Shown: positions 41,770 through 50,893, counted from the stretch's first letter. The stretch is 64,000 bases of DNA from JAATGI01 sp036510675 (GCA_036510675.1 DATCDN010000138.1:1-64000), one strand, 5' to 3'. Numbers and translations: made by a program. Notes: a model not told the origin generated them from the sequence alone.

Positions 41770-42932
41770 GACGCGGCGAGGCCGCGATGCCGCGCGCAGC
41801 CGTCGAGGAAGCCGCGCAGCGTGGCGAAGAATTCCGGCTCCTCCAGCAGGAATGCGTCGTGCCCCTTATCGGTCGCGACCTCGACGAAGCTGACATTGGC
41901 GGTGACGGCGTTGAGCGCGTGCACGACGGCGCGGCTCTCCGGCGTCGGATAGAGCCAGTCGCTGGTGAAGGAGATGACGCAGAACCGCGCGGGGGTGCCG
42001 CGGAACGCATTGGCGAGCTGGCCGCCATGCTCGGCGGCGAGATCGAAATAATCGCACGCGCGGGTGATGTAGAGATAGGAGTTGGCGTCGAACCGATCGA
42101 CGAAGCTGTTGCCCTGATGGCGCAGATAGGATTCGACCTGGAAATCCGCCTCGAAGCCATAGGTGACTTCGCGCCGGTCCTGGAGGTTGCGGCCGAATTT
42201 GCGATGGAGCGCGGGCTCGGACAGATAGGTAATGTGCGCCGCCATGCGCGCGACGCTCAAGCCGCGCTCCGGCCCTTTGCCGGAGGCATAATAATCGCCG
42301 TGGTTCCAATCGGGATCGGCCATGATCGCCTGGCGCCCGACCTCATGGAACGCGATATTCTGCGCCGAGTGGCGCGCCGCCGACGCGATCGGCACCGCCG
42401 CGAAGACCCGCTCCGGATAGGACGCCGCCCATTGCAGCACCTGCATGCCGCCCATCGAGCCGCCGATGACGCAGAACAATTGGTCGATGCCGAAATGATC
42501 GACCAGCTTGACCTGCGCGCGCACCATATCGGCGATGGTGATGACGGGGAATGACAGGCCCCAGGGCTTGCCGGTCGCCGGATCGAGGTCCATCGGCCCG
42601 GTTGAGCCCATGCAGCCACCCACCACATTGGTGGCGATGAGGAAATAGCGATCGGTATCGAGCACCTTGCCAGGCCCGATCAGCGTCACCCACCAGCCAT
42701 TCTTGCCGGTGACCGGATGCTTGCCCGGCCCCGCATATTGATCGCCGGTCAGCGCGTGGCAGATCAGGATCGCGTTGCTGCGTTCGGCATTAAGCCGGCC
42801 ATAGGTCTCGTAGGCGATGGTGTAGGAGCCGAGCGACGCGCCGCTGTCGAGCGCCAGCGGCTCCGTCACCACCAGCGTGCGGTGGGGGCGGGCGGAGGGC
42901 GCGACTTCGGTCTGGGGCGAGGAAATGGACAA
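41766..42932 (-). CDS. metX: Homoserine O-acetyltransferase or O-succinyltransferase (MetX)
   Basis: The 388-residue alpha/beta hydrolase-fold enzyme acylates homoserine, the first committed step of methionine synthesis. The nucleophile elbow GGSMGGM centres on Ser159, and the catalytic His is in DKGHDAFLLEEPEFF. Members of this group may use acetyl- or succinyl-CoA. No ATG fits the N-terminus; TTG 42932 gives the expected 15-residue lead before RPHRTLVVTEPLALDSG. A TTGACA -35 box lies upstream at the right distance. It is divergent from the chorismate mutase gene. Confidence 0.92.
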   Translation of the reverse strand: MSISSPQTEVAPSARPHRTLVVTEPLALDSGASLGSYTIAYETYGRLNAERSNAILICHALTGDQYAGPGKHPVTGKNGWWVTLIGPGKVLDTDRYFLIATNVVGGCMGSTGPMDLDPATGKPWGLSFPVITIADMVRAQVKLVDHFGIDQLFCVIGGSMGGMQVLQWAASYPERVFAAVPIASAARHSAQNIAFHEVGRQAIMADPDWNHGDYYASGKGPERGLSVARMAAHITYLSEPALHRKFGRNLQDRREVTYGFEADFQVESYLRHQGNSFVDRFDANSYLYITRACDYFDLAAEHGGQLANAFRGTPARFCVISFTSDWLYPTPESRAVVHALNAVTANVSFVEVATDKGHDAFLLEEPEFFATLRGFLDGCARHRGLAAS

Positions 42933-42956
42933 TGCGTTTCTTTCGGAGGATCGCAC

Positions 42957-42985
42957 TTTAGGGCGACAAGCCTTTAGCCTGTCAA
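42957..42985 (-). promoter_or_regulatory. Probable metX promoter
   Basis: On the minus strand a perfect -35 hexamer TTGACA (42985-42980) is followed after 17 bases by CCTAAA (42962-42957) as a weak -10. Transcription would start near 42950, about 18 bases before the TTG start of metX. The spacer can form a small hairpin (GACAGGC with GCTTGTC, one G-U pair). Confidence 0.5.
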
Positions 42986-43044
42986 TGTTTTCTTTGCTTT
43001 CGCGGCCGGGGCGAACTATCAGTAACGGCCTCGCCTGAACCGCC

Positions 43045-43908
43045 ATGACCATGGATACGCCAGCCCTCGATCTTGACGAATTGCGCCGCCGGCTCGACGC
43101 GATCGACGACCGCATCCACGATCTGGTGATGGAGCGGGCGGAGATTGTCGAGTCCGTGGCGGCATTCAAGGTCGCCACGGGCCAGCCGACGCTGCGCCCT
43201 GGCCGCGAGGCGCAAATCCTGCGCCGGCTGGTCGCCCGCCATCGCGGCAGATTTCCGCGCCAGACCCTGGTGCGGCTGTGGCGCGAATTGCTGGGCGGCA
43301 CCGTGTCGATGCAGGGCAAGTTCGCCATCGCGGTCACCGTCCCGGAGGCGCGGCCTGGCTTCTGGGATATCGCGCGCGATCATTTCGGCGGCTTTCTGCC
43401 CCTGATCCCGCTGCGCTCCCCCGCCGATGTATTGAGCGCGGTCGGCGACGGACGCGCCTCGGTCGGCGTACTGCCGATGCCGACCGATCATGACGCGGCG
43501 CCCTGGTGGCCGGCGCTGGCCGGCGCACGCGGCCAGGGTCCACGCGTTCTGGCGCGCCTGCCCTTCGCGCTCAGCGGCAACAGCCGCGACGGCGATGGCG
43601 ATGCGCTGGTGGTCGGCACGGCGGCCGCCGACCCGACCGGCGACGACCGCACCATGCTGGTGGTGGAGGCCAAGAGCGGCATGAGCCGCGGGCGCTTTCT
43701 CGCCGCGTTCGAGGGCCTGGGTCCGGTCTCGTATCTCGCCGGCTATGAGCCGGCGCCGAATGAAGTCTGGCACCTCATCGAATTCGACGGTTTGCTATCG
43801 CCCCAAGATCCGGCCATTGTCGCGGCAATGAGGGCGCTGGGCGACCATATTCACGATGTCTGGTCGTTCGGCAGCTATGCCCGGCCTCTCGCCCCTGAAA
43901 CCAAATGA
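43045..43908 (+). CDS. Chorismate mutase (AroQ type) with an uncharacterised C-terminal region
   Basis: The 287-residue protein opens with an AroQ helical domain (about residues 7-95: LDELRRRLDAIDDRIHDLVM, ERAEIVESVAAFK). The remaining 190 residues resemble a degraded prephenate dehydratase-like/periplasmic-binding fold, but no TRF dehydratase motif is seen. It is therefore a chorismate mutase by sequence, and dehydratase activity is doubtful. hisC and a prephenate dehydrogenase follow closely, pointing to tyrosine/phenylalanine synthesis. Confidence 0.82.
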   Translation: MTMDTPALDLDELRRRLDAIDDRIHDLVMERAEIVESVAAFKVATGQPTLRPGREAQILRRLVARHRGRFPRQTLVRLWRELLGGTVSMQGKFAIAVTVPEARPGFWDIARDHFGGFLPLIPLRSPADVLSAVGDGRASVGVLPMPTDHDAAPWWPALAGARGQGPRVLARLPFALSGNSRDGDGDALVVGTAAADPTGDDRTMLVVEAKSGMSRGRFLAAFEGLGPVSYLAGYEPAPNEVWHLIEFDGLLSPQDPAIVAAMRALGDHIHDVWSFGSYARPLAPETK

Positions 43909-43915
43909 ATATCCC

Positions 43916-45028
43916 ATGAGCATCGATCGATACCAGCGTGAGGCCCCAATGCCGCACGCGCACATACTCGATATTGCCCCCTATGTCGGCGGCGAAGCCG
44001 CGATCGCCGGCGCCCAGCGGGTGATCCGCCTCGCCTCCAACGAAAGCGCGCTCGGCCCCAGCGCCAGGGCGATGGCCGCCTATCGCGCGCAGGCCGCCGA
44101 CCTGTTCCGCTATCCCGATGGCGGCTCGACCGAATTGCGGCGCGCCATCGCCGCGCGTTACAGCCTCGACGCCGAGCGCATCGTGTGCGGCACCGGCTCC
44201 GACGAGCTGATCTCGCTGCTGGCGCGCTGCTATGTGGGGCCGGGCGACGAGGTACTGTACAGCCGTCACGGCTTCCTGATGTATCCGATCGCGGCGCAGG
44301 CGGTGGGTGCGACGCCGGTCGCAGTGCCGGAACTCAATCTCACCGCCGACCCGGACGCAATCTTGGCGCATGTCACGCCGCGCACGCGACTGATCTTTCT
44401 CGCCAATCCTAATAATCCGACCGGCACCTATCTGTCGCGCGACGTGGTACGGCGCCTCCATCAGAAATTGCCCGCCGATGCAATCCTGGTGCTCGACGCC
44501 GCCTATGCCGAATTCGTCGACCGCAACGATTACGAGTCCGGCCTGGAGTTGGCCGAACACGCGCCCAATGTCGTCATGCTGCGCACCTTCTCCAAGATTC
44601 ACGCGCTGGCGGGGCTGCGGGTCGGCTGGGCCTATGGCAGCGCCGCGATTGCCGACGTGCTGAACCGGACGCGCGGCACCTTCAATGTCGGCCTGCCGGC
44701 GCAGGCGGCGGCGGTCGCCTCGCTGGCCGATACCGAGGCGCTGCAACGCGCCTTCGATCATAATAATCGCTGGCGGCCGTGGCTGGAGGATGCGATTCGT
44801 GCCCTTGGATTCGAGGTCAATCCGGCGGTCGCGAATTTTGTCCTGGTGAAATTCGGCAAGCCGCCGAAGCATGCCGACGACGCGCGCGAATTCCTGAAAT
44901 CGCGCGCCATCCTGGTCCGCCAGATGGGTGCCTACAATCTGCCGGAATATCTGCGCATCACCGTCGGCACCGAAGAGGAAAACCGCGCCGTGGTCGCCGC
45001 CCTCGCCGAGTTCGCCGCGGCAAAATGA
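43916..45028 (+). CDS. hisC: Histidinol-phosphate/aromatic aminotransferase
   Basis: The 370-residue class I/II PLP enzyme has the HisC pattern: RLASNESALGPSARAM, FLANPNNPTGTY, DAAYAEFVDR and the PLP lysine in RTFSKIHALAGLRVGWAYG. In this position between a chorismate mutase and a prephenate dehydrogenase it likely transaminates both histidinol phosphate and aromatic keto acids. ATG 43916 was chosen because an earlier ATG at 43856 lies inside the upstream gene. The next gene overlaps its stop by 4 bases. Confidence 0.92.
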   Translation: MSIDRYQREAPMPHAHILDIAPYVGGEAAIAGAQRVIRLASNESALGPSARAMAAYRAQAADLFRYPDGGSTELRRAIAARYSLDAERIVCGTGSDELISLLARCYVGPGDEVLYSRHGFLMYPIAAQAVGATPVAVPELNLTADPDAILAHVTPRTRLIFLANPNNPTGTYLSRDVVRRLHQKLPADAILVLDAAYAEFVDRNDYESGLELAEHAPNVVMLRTFSKIHALAGLRVGWAYGSAAIADVLNRTRGTFNVGLPAQAAAVASLADTEALQRAFDHNNRWRPWLEDAIRALGFEVNPAVANFVLVKFGKPPKHADDAREFLKSRAILVRQMGAYNLPEYLRITVGTEEENRAVVAALAEFAAAK

Positions 45029-45906
45029 GCGTACTGTTCGACCGCGTCGCCTTCATCGGCATCGGGCTGATCGGCTCCTCGCTGGCACGGGTCATGCGCC
45101 GCGACGGTCTGGTGCGCGAGATCGTCGCCTGCGCCCGCCGGCCGGAAACGCTTGCCACCGTGCGCGAATTGAAGCTCGCCGATCGCGTCACCGCCGACCC
45201 GGCGGACGCGGTCGCGGGCGCCGACCTGGTGGTGATCGCGACGCCGCTGTCGGCCTATGCGGAGATCGGCAGACGCATCGGCCCGGCGCTGAAGGCCGGC
45301 GCCATCGTCACCGATGTCGGCTCGGTCAAGGGCACCGCGATCCGCGACCTTCGCCCATCGCTTCCCGAGACTGTGCATTTCGTCGCCGGGCATCCGGTTG
45401 CCGGCACCGAGCATTCGGGGCCGGAATCGGGCTTCGCCGAATTGTTCGACGGCCGCTGGTGCATCCTGACGCCGCTGCCGGGCGCCGATGCCGGTGTCGT
45501 CGAGAAGCTGACCAAGCTATGGCAGGCGACCGGCTCCAAGGTCGTCACCATGGGCCCCGAGCATCACGACAAGGTGCTGGCGATCGTCTCCCACCTGCCG
45601 CATCTCATCGCCTATACCATCGTCGATACGGCGACCAATCTCGAAACCGATCTGCAATCCGAGGTGATCGAATTTTCCGCCAGCGGCTTTCGCGATTTCA
45701 CGCGCATCGCCGCCTCCGACCCGGTGATGTGGCGCGACGTGTTCCTGGCCAACCGCGAGGCCGTGCTGGAAATGCTGCAACGCTTCACCGAGGATTTGAC
45801 GGCGCTGCAACGTGCCATCCGCCGTGGCGAAGGCGACAAGCTGCAGGAACTATTCACCCGCACCCGCGCCATCCGCCGCGCCATCATCGAGGCGAAACAG
45901 GCTTAG
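45025..45906 (+). CDS. Prephenate/arogenate dehydrogenase
   Basis: The 293-residue enzyme oxidatively decarboxylates prephenate or arogenate in tyrosine synthesis. The N-terminal dinucleotide motif is FIGIGLIGSSLARVM. The catalytic histidine and substrate residues are in FVAGHPVAGTEHSGPESG and VSHLPHLIAYTI. FSASGFRDFTRIAASDPVMW is the usual dimer-domain signature. It overlaps hisC in ATGA. The symbol could be tyrA or tyrC, depending on its substrate. Confidence 0.93.
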   Translation: MSVLFDRVAFIGIGLIGSSLARVMRRDGLVREIVACARRPETLATVRELKLADRVTADPADAVAGADLVVIATPLSAYAEIGRRIGPALKAGAIVTDVGSVKGTAIRDLRPSLPETVHFVAGHPVAGTEHSGPESGFAELFDGRWCILTPLPGADAGVVEKLTKLWQATGSKVVTMGPEHHDKVLAIVSHLPHLIAYTIVDTATNLETDLQSEVIEFSASGFRDFTRIAASDPVMWRDVFLANREAVLEMLQRFTEDLTALQRAIRRGEGDKLQELFTRTRAIRRAIIEAKQA

Positions 45907-45924
45907 CGTCCGGCGGCGGTCCCG

Positions 45925-46929
45925 TCACTTCCAGTCGATCAGTGGCACCTTGCCGATGTCAGCGTTGGCAATGGCGATCGTGCCATCCTGCACGGTGACC
46001 GGCGCGGTGAGGCGTAAGCGGCCGTCGGCGCCGCGCTTGGCGATGAGGTCGAGCACCAGCTTGGCCAGGGTCGCGTTCTTCTTCGGCAAAATGCCGGCGG
46101 CGACCGCGGCGTTGACCAGCGCATCCTGATCGACGACGCTGGCGGTCATCGAGGCCATCGGCTGCATATTGGCGTCCAGCGCCAGGGTGCCGCCGGTTTC
46201 AAGCTCCAGCGCGCCCCATTGCAGCGCGCCGCGCGCCACCTCGACGATGCCGCCACTATCGCGCCACGCCGTCAGCGACTGGCGCCAATCGCCCGGCGGC
46301 AAGGCACCGAGGATGCGACCCTGGAGCGCGAAGCTTTCGATCGTGTCGCCCAGGGCCTTCACCCGCATCGGCAGCACCAGATGAAACACTTGCACCGAAG
46401 CGGCGAGGCCGAGATCGCGATGTGTTTGCGGCGGCCGGCGCGGCAGCGTCACCCGCGCCGCGATCGTGCCCGCCTCCGCGCCCGCGCCCGCGACATGCAG
46501 CGCCGATAGCTCGAACTGGCTATCCTGGGCGCCCAGCACCACGTCGCCGGTCAGCGATTGCGCGGTGACGGTCGCGTCGATCCCTTGCGCGTTGCCGCTC
46601 GCGCCGCGCGGCGCCACGATGCGCCAGCGCGTTAAATCCCAGGGCGCCGCCTCGCCGAAAATCGAAGGCGTGCTGACGCTGTAGGCCGCCGGATTGCCGC
46701 GCGCCAGTGTTGCATCGTCAAGCGCGATGCGAAACGCGAAGGGAAAGCCGCTGACCGTGGCGCGCGCCCACTTTATGTCGTAGCCCTCGGCGCGATGCGT
46801 CGCCGCCCAGTTTTCCAAGCCCACCCGCAGCCGGCCCGCCGTGATGAACCAATAGGCGACGTAGCCCGCGACCATCAGCACGGCCAGCGCGCCCACGATG
46901 ACGGCAACATAGCGGGCGGCGAATTTCAT
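45925..46929 (-). CDS. DUF2125 family membrane-anchored protein
   Basis: The 334-residue protein has one N-terminal membrane segment (about residues 5-31) and then a large beta-rich periplasmic region with ARATVSGFPFAFRIALDDATL near residue 57, the DUF2125 hallmark. DUF2125 proteins look like AsmA-type envelope proteins, but the function is unknown. ATG 46929 starts just before the anchor. It is convergent with the prephenate dehydrogenase gene. Confidence 0.85.
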   Translation of the reverse strand: MKFAARYVAVIVGALAVLMVAGYVAYWFITAGRLRVGLENWAATHRAEGYDIKWARATVSGFPFAFRIALDDATLARGNPAAYSVSTPSIFGEAAPWDLTRWRIVAPRGASGNAQGIDATVTAQSLTGDVVLGAQDSQFELSALHVAGAGAEAGTIAARVTLPRRPPQTHRDLGLAASVQVFHLVLPMRVKALGDTIESFALQGRILGALPPGDWRQSLTAWRDSGGIVEVARGALQWGALELETGGTLALDANMQPMASMTASVVDQDALVNAAVAAGILPKKNATLAKLVLDLIAKRGADGRLRLTAPVTVQDGTIAIANADIGKVPLIDWK

Positions 46930-46993
46930 GGTGGGGTTCCGGTGCGGCGACAGCCGGCTTTTATACGGCCCATCGGGCGCGGTATAAAGGCGG

Positions 46994-47188
46994 ATGAAAT
47001 ATGTCTTCCCGATCCTGGTGGTCATCGCGATGCTGGGCGCGCTCGGCTCGCTGGGGCTTGGCCTGATCTCGATGGTGCGCGGCAACGATCCGCGGCGCTC
47101 GAACAAATTGATGCGCTCGCGGGTGCTGTTTCAGGCGCTGGCGATCCTCTTTTTCGTGCTGTTCATGCTGTTATTCCGGCATCATTGA
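46994..47188 (+). CDS. Twin-transmembrane small protein (HIG1-like)
   Basis: The 64-residue protein has two membrane segments (about residues 4-27 and 43-60) joined by the basic loop RGNDPRRSNKLMRSRVLFQ. The NKLMR-RV--Q pattern is typical of alphaproteobacterial twin-transmembrane/HIG1-type proteins. It lies 31 bases before the corrinoid adenosyltransferase gene, a neighbour pairing often seen in alphaproteobacteria. Its role is unknown; HIG1 relatives act on respiratory complexes. Confidence 0.8.
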   Translation: MKYVFPILVVIAMLGALGSLGLGLISMVRGNDPRRSNKLMRSRVLFQALAILFFVLFMLLFRHH

Positions 47189-47219
47189 GAGATTATCACG
47201 AGGGTATGATGCCGGTATC

Positions 47220-47786
47220 ATGGTGAAGCTAAATCGTATCTATACCCGTGGCGGCGATCGGGGCGAGACGTCGCTGACCGACGGCAGCCGCGTGCCGAAG
47301 GACGCGGCCCGCGTCACCGCCTATGGCACGGTGGATGAGGCCAACGCGGCGATCGGCCTCGCCCGGCTGCACGCGCCAGCCGACGCCGACGCGATGCTGG
47401 CGCGCATCCAGAACGACCTCTTCGATCTGGGCGCCGATCTCTCGACGCCCGAGGGCGACAGCAAGCGCCAGGCCAGCGCGTTGCGCATTGTCGCGGCGCA
47501 GGTGGCGCGGCTCGAAGCGGAGATCGACGCGATGAACGACGACCTCACGCCGCTCGATTCCTTCGTGCTGCCCGGCGGCTCCCCTTGCGCCGCCTATCTC
47601 CATTTGGCGCGCACCATCGCCCGGCGAGCGGAGCGCGTCGCGGTAACCCTGTCGGCGAGCGAGCCGATCAATCCCGAGGCGATCAAATATCTCAATCGCC
47701 TCTCCGACCATCTTTTCGTGCTGGCGCGCCATGTCAACGATCAGGGCGCCGCCGATGTGCTGTGGCGGCCTGGCGCCAATCGGTAA
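47220..47786 (+). CDS. ATP:cob(I)alamin adenosyltransferase, PduO type
   Basis: The 188-residue enzyme makes adenosylcobalamin. The ATP-binding start RIYTRGGDRGETSLTDG, the central YGTVDEANAAIGLAR and the C-terminal RRAERVAVTL and YLNRLSDHLFVLAR are all PduO-type signatures. The organism therefore uses B12 coenzyme. ATG 47220 is the family start. Confidence 0.94.
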   Translation: MVKLNRIYTRGGDRGETSLTDGSRVPKDAARVTAYGTVDEANAAIGLARLHAPADADAMLARIQNDLFDLGADLSTPEGDSKRQASALRIVAAQVARLEAEIDAMNDDLTPLDSFVLPGGSPCAAYLHLARTIARRAERVAVTLSASEPINPEAIKYLNRLSDHLFVLARHVNDQGAADVLWRPGANR

Positions 47787-47893
47787 CGCCGGCGCCGTGC
47801 GTCCGGCGCAATGCCAACCCGCGTCTCAAAATCGTGATGATCGCGCGTGCCATCGGCCGGGTTAACCTGACCGGCCATTGATGGAGGCCCGCC

Positions 47894-48646
47894 ATGCCCG
47901 CAGAGAAACTCTTCCACTACACCCGCCGCGCCGTGCTGGTCGCGGGCGGCGCCGTTGCCCTCGCCGCGCTGCTGCGGCCGCTCGGTGCCTTCGCCCAGCC
48001 CGACGACGGCGCCAAGCTGCGCATCGGCGTGATCGGCTCCGGCAAGATCGGCGGCACCGTCGGCCGCTTGTGGGTCAAGGCCGGCCACCCGGTGCTGTTC
48101 TCGTCACGGCACCCGGAAGAACTCGCCGGCCTGGTCAAGGAACTCGGGCCGCTTGCTCGGGCCGGGACGGTGGAGCAGGCGATCAAGTTCGGCGACGCGC
48201 TGCTGCTGGCGATCCCCTATGGCGCGGTGCCGAAATTCGGTCACGACTATGCGGCGGCGTTCAAGGGCAAGATCATTCTCGACGCCGCCAACGCGACGCC
48301 GGCACGCGACGGCGCCGAATTGTCGGCCGAGATCGAGAAGAACGGCATCGGTGTGACCTCGCGGAAATATCTGCCGGGCGCGCTGGTGGTGCGCGCCTTC
48401 AATACGCTGAACTACAAGATCCTCGAGAAGGAGGCCAACCGGCCGGCGCCGCGCCTCGCGATTCCCATCGCCGGCGACGACAAGGACGCGGTGCGGCTGG
48501 CCGCTCACCTCGTTGCCGATGCCGGCTTCGAGGCCGTCGTGGTCGGTAATCTTGACGCCGCGCGCAAAATTCAACGCGGCAATCCCGGCTACGGCCAGGC
48601 GGTCACCGCCGCCGAACTGCGGCAGAAGCTCGGCCTCGGCCACTGA
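47894..48646 (+). CDS. Exported NAD(P)-binding (F420-dependent reductase-like) protein
   Basis: The 250-residue protein has an N-terminal YTRRAVLVAGGAVALAALL signal with a twin arginine, and then a Rossmann domain of the F420-dependent NADP reductase-like type: LRIGVIGSGKIGGTVGRLWV, VLFSSRHPEEL and DALLLAIPYGAVP. A Tat-exported version would be unusual for a coenzyme-dependent enzyme but fits folding before export. The activity is unknown. Confidence 0.78.
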   Translation: MPAEKLFHYTRRAVLVAGGAVALAALLRPLGAFAQPDDGAKLRIGVIGSGKIGGTVGRLWVKAGHPVLFSSRHPEELAGLVKELGPLARAGTVEQAIKFGDALLLAIPYGAVPKFGHDYAAAFKGKIILDAANATPARDGAELSAEIEKNGIGVTSRKYLPGALVVRAFNTLNYKILEKEANRPAPRLAIPIAGDDKDAVRLAAHLVADAGFEAVVVGNLDAARKIQRGNPGYGQAVTAAELRQKLGLGH

Positions 48647-48648
48647 CC

Positions 48649-49935
48649 ATGCTCGAGCGCTGGCTCGCGCGGGCAATCCCGGCGACGCCGCTCGAGCGCA
48701 AGGCGGCGCTGTGGTCCTTCGCCTATTTCTTCATGCTGCTGGCCGGCTATTATGTGTTGCGCCCGCTGCGGGACGAGATGGCCATCGCCGGCGGTCTGCG
48801 CGCGCTGCCATGGACCGTGACCGCGATCTTCCTGGCGCTGCTGGTGGCCCAGCCGATCTATGGCGCGCTGGTCGCGCGGCTGCCGCGCGCGCGGTTCATT
48901 CCCATCGTCTATCATTTCTTCGCGCTCAACCTGGTGGCGTTCTGGCTGGCGCTGACGCTCGGCATCGGGACGGTGACCGTCGCGCGCATCTTTTTTATCT
49001 GGGTCGGGGTGTTCAACCTCTTCGCCGTGGCGGTGTTCTGGTCCTTCATGGCCGACCTTTTCACCAGCGAACAGGGCAAGCGGCTGTTCGGTTTCATCGG
49101 CGCCGGCGGCACGGCCGGCGGGCTGTTGGGACCGATCATCACCATCGGCCTGTCGGTACCGCTGGGGCCGACCAATCTCCTGTTGATCGCGGGCCTGTTC
49201 CTGGAATTGGCGGTGTTCTGCGTCTATCAGCTGGAGCGCACAACCCGCGCCCAGGGCGGCCCGCAACCGGAGACGCGGCAGCTTGGCGGCGGCGCTTTCG
49301 CCGCCATACCGGAGCTGATCCGCTCGCCCTATCTGATCGGGGTCGCGGCCTGGGTCAGCCTGATGTCGTTCTGCGCCACCATTCTCTATCTTGAACAGGC
49401 CCATATCGTCGCGGCGATGGTGCATGGGGCCGGCGCCCAGACGCGTTTCTTCGCCAGCATCGATCTCGCGGTCGGAATTCTGACGCTGGCCACCCAGACC
49501 TTCGTCACCGCGTCGCTGCTGAAGCGCATCAGCACCGGCACCGCCGCCGCCGCGCTGCCGGCGGTCTATATCGTGGGCTTCGCGGTATTGACGATCGTGC
49601 CGGGTCTCGCGGTGGTGATGGTGACGCAGATCGTGCAGCGCTGGGCGCATTTCGCGATCACCAATCCGGCGCGGCAGATTTTTTATACGGTGCTGGGGCG
49701 CGAGGAAAAATACAAGGCGAAGAACCTGATCGATGTCGTGGTCTATCGCGGCTCCGATGCCGCCTATACCTGGGTCTATGACAGTCTGCAATTGCTGGGG
49801 TTGAAGCTCGGCGCCATCGCCTTATGCGCGCTGCCGGTGGCGGGCGCGTGGCTGGTGCTGTCGCTGGCCTTGGGCCGATCGCAGGAACACCGGGCGGCGC
49901 GAATGGCCGCCCCGGCGCTGGCGCAAGGAGATTGA
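48649..49935 (+). CDS. MFS/TlcA-like nucleotide-type carrier
   Basis: The 428-residue transporter has about 12 membrane segments. The N-terminal pattern GYYVLRPLRDEMAIAGG and FWSFMADLFTSEQGKRLFGF occurs in bacterial relatives of the ATP/ADP translocase group that are annotated as NTP/NDP exchange or MFS transporters. In free-living bacteria their substrate is not established. It starts 3 bases after the preceding gene, and an aldo-keto reductase follows 3 bases later. Confidence 0.8.
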   Translation: MLERWLARAIPATPLERKAALWSFAYFFMLLAGYYVLRPLRDEMAIAGGLRALPWTVTAIFLALLVAQPIYGALVARLPRARFIPIVYHFFALNLVAFWLALTLGIGTVTVARIFFIWVGVFNLFAVAVFWSFMADLFTSEQGKRLFGFIGAGGTAGGLLGPIITIGLSVPLGPTNLLLIAGLFLELAVFCVYQLERTTRAQGGPQPETRQLGGGAFAAIPELIRSPYLIGVAAWVSLMSFCATILYLEQAHIVAAMVHGAGAQTRFFASIDLAVGILTLATQTFVTASLLKRISTGTAAAALPAVYIVGFAVLTIVPGLAVVMVTQIVQRWAHFAITNPARQIFYTVLGREEKYKAKNLIDVVVYRGSDAAYTWVYDSLQLLGLKLGAIALCALPVAGAWLVLSLALGRSQEHRAARMAAPALAQGD

Positions 49936-49937
49936 GC

Positions 49938-50834
49938 ATGACGCCTCTCACCCGCCGCAATTTTGGCGTGCTGACGGCCGGCGCGCTGCTGGTGCCGCCG
50001 GCGCTGGCACGCGCCGCCGACGCACCACCCATCACCCGCGCCATTCCGAGCACGGGCGAGCAATTGCCCGTGGTCGGCCTCGGCACCTCCCAGGTCTTCA
50101 ACGACGATAATGATAAGACGCGGCAAGCGGCGACGCGCATCATGCGCACGCTGATCGCGGCGGGCGGCAGCCTGATCGACACTTCCTCGGTCTATGGCGA
50201 TGCCGAGGCGGTGCTGGGCGATGTCTTCGCCGCGACTGGCCAACGCGACAAGATTTTCGTCGCGACCAAGCTGGAGCAGCCCGACGCGGATGAGCTGCAC
50301 CGCTCGTTGACCCGGCTCAAGGTCAAGACGATCGATCTGCTACAGCTCCACAATGTGCGCGACCCCGGCCAATCGCTGGCGCAATTCAAGGCGTGGAAGG
50401 CACAGGGCATCTGTCGCTATATCGGCATTACCTCGACCTATCACGGCGATTTCGCCGCGATCGAGGCGGTGCTTCGTCGCGAGAAGCCGGACTTCGTGCA
50501 GATCGACTACTCGCTCGACAACCGCATCGCGGAGCGGCGCATCCTGCCGCTGGCGGCGGAGGTCAAGGCCGGCGTGCTGACCGCGCTGCCGTTCGGCCGG
50601 GCGCGCCTGTTCGGCGCGGTGCGCGGCAAGGCGATCCCCGATTGGGCGCGGGATTTCGCCGACAGCTGGGCGCGGTTCTTTCTCAAATTCCTGATCGCCG
50701 ACCCGCGCGTCACGGCGGTAATTCCCGGCACCTCGGAGCCCAAGCACATGGCCGATAATCTCGGCGCGATGCGCGGACGCCTGCCCGACCCGGATCAGCG
50801 CAAGCGGATGATCGCCTTCATCGAGGCGCTGTAG
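49938..50834 (+). CDS. Exported aldo/keto reductase
   Basis: The 298-residue protein has a Tat-type signal (LTRRNFGVLTAGALLVPPALA) and an aldo/keto reductase barrel. The tetrad is visible: Asp/Tyr in DTSSVYGDAE, Lys in FVATKLEQ and His in LLQLHNV. AAGG-AG lies upstream of ATG 49938. Together with the F420-reductase-like protein two genes upstream, it gives two predicted Tat-exported oxidoreductases around a membrane carrier. Confidence 0.87.
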   Translation: MTPLTRRNFGVLTAGALLVPPALARAADAPPITRAIPSTGEQLPVVGLGTSQVFNDDNDKTRQAATRIMRTLIAAGGSLIDTSSVYGDAEAVLGDVFAATGQRDKIFVATKLEQPDADELHRSLTRLKVKTIDLLQLHNVRDPGQSLAQFKAWKAQGICRYIGITSTYHGDFAAIEAVLRREKPDFVQIDYSLDNRIAERRILPLAAEVKAGVLTALPFGRARLFGAVRGKAIPDWARDFADSWARFFLKFLIADPRVTAVIPGTSEPKHMADNLGAMRGRLPDPDQRKRMIAFIEAL

Positions 50835-50850
50835 ATCGGGTCGTCTCCTG

Positions 50851-50893
50851 ATGACCGATGGGTGGCCGGGTCAAGCCCGGCCAGGACGGCGGG
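50851..50893. repeat. Palindromic direct repeat flanking the GIY-YIG gene, left copy
   Basis: The 43-bp unit runs from ATGACCGATGG to GACGGCGG and contains the hairpin TGGCCGGG (50863-50870), loop TCAAG, CCCGGCCA (50876-50883). It matches 51260-51302 with two mismatches. It lies 16 bases after the aldo/keto reductase stop. Confidence 0.9.

Noticed and set aside
42933..43044. Possible SAM-II riboswitch before metX
   Set aside because: GGCTAAAGG on the minus strand recalls the class, but the required stem and pseudoknot could not be drawn, and the segment overlaps a good -35 box.
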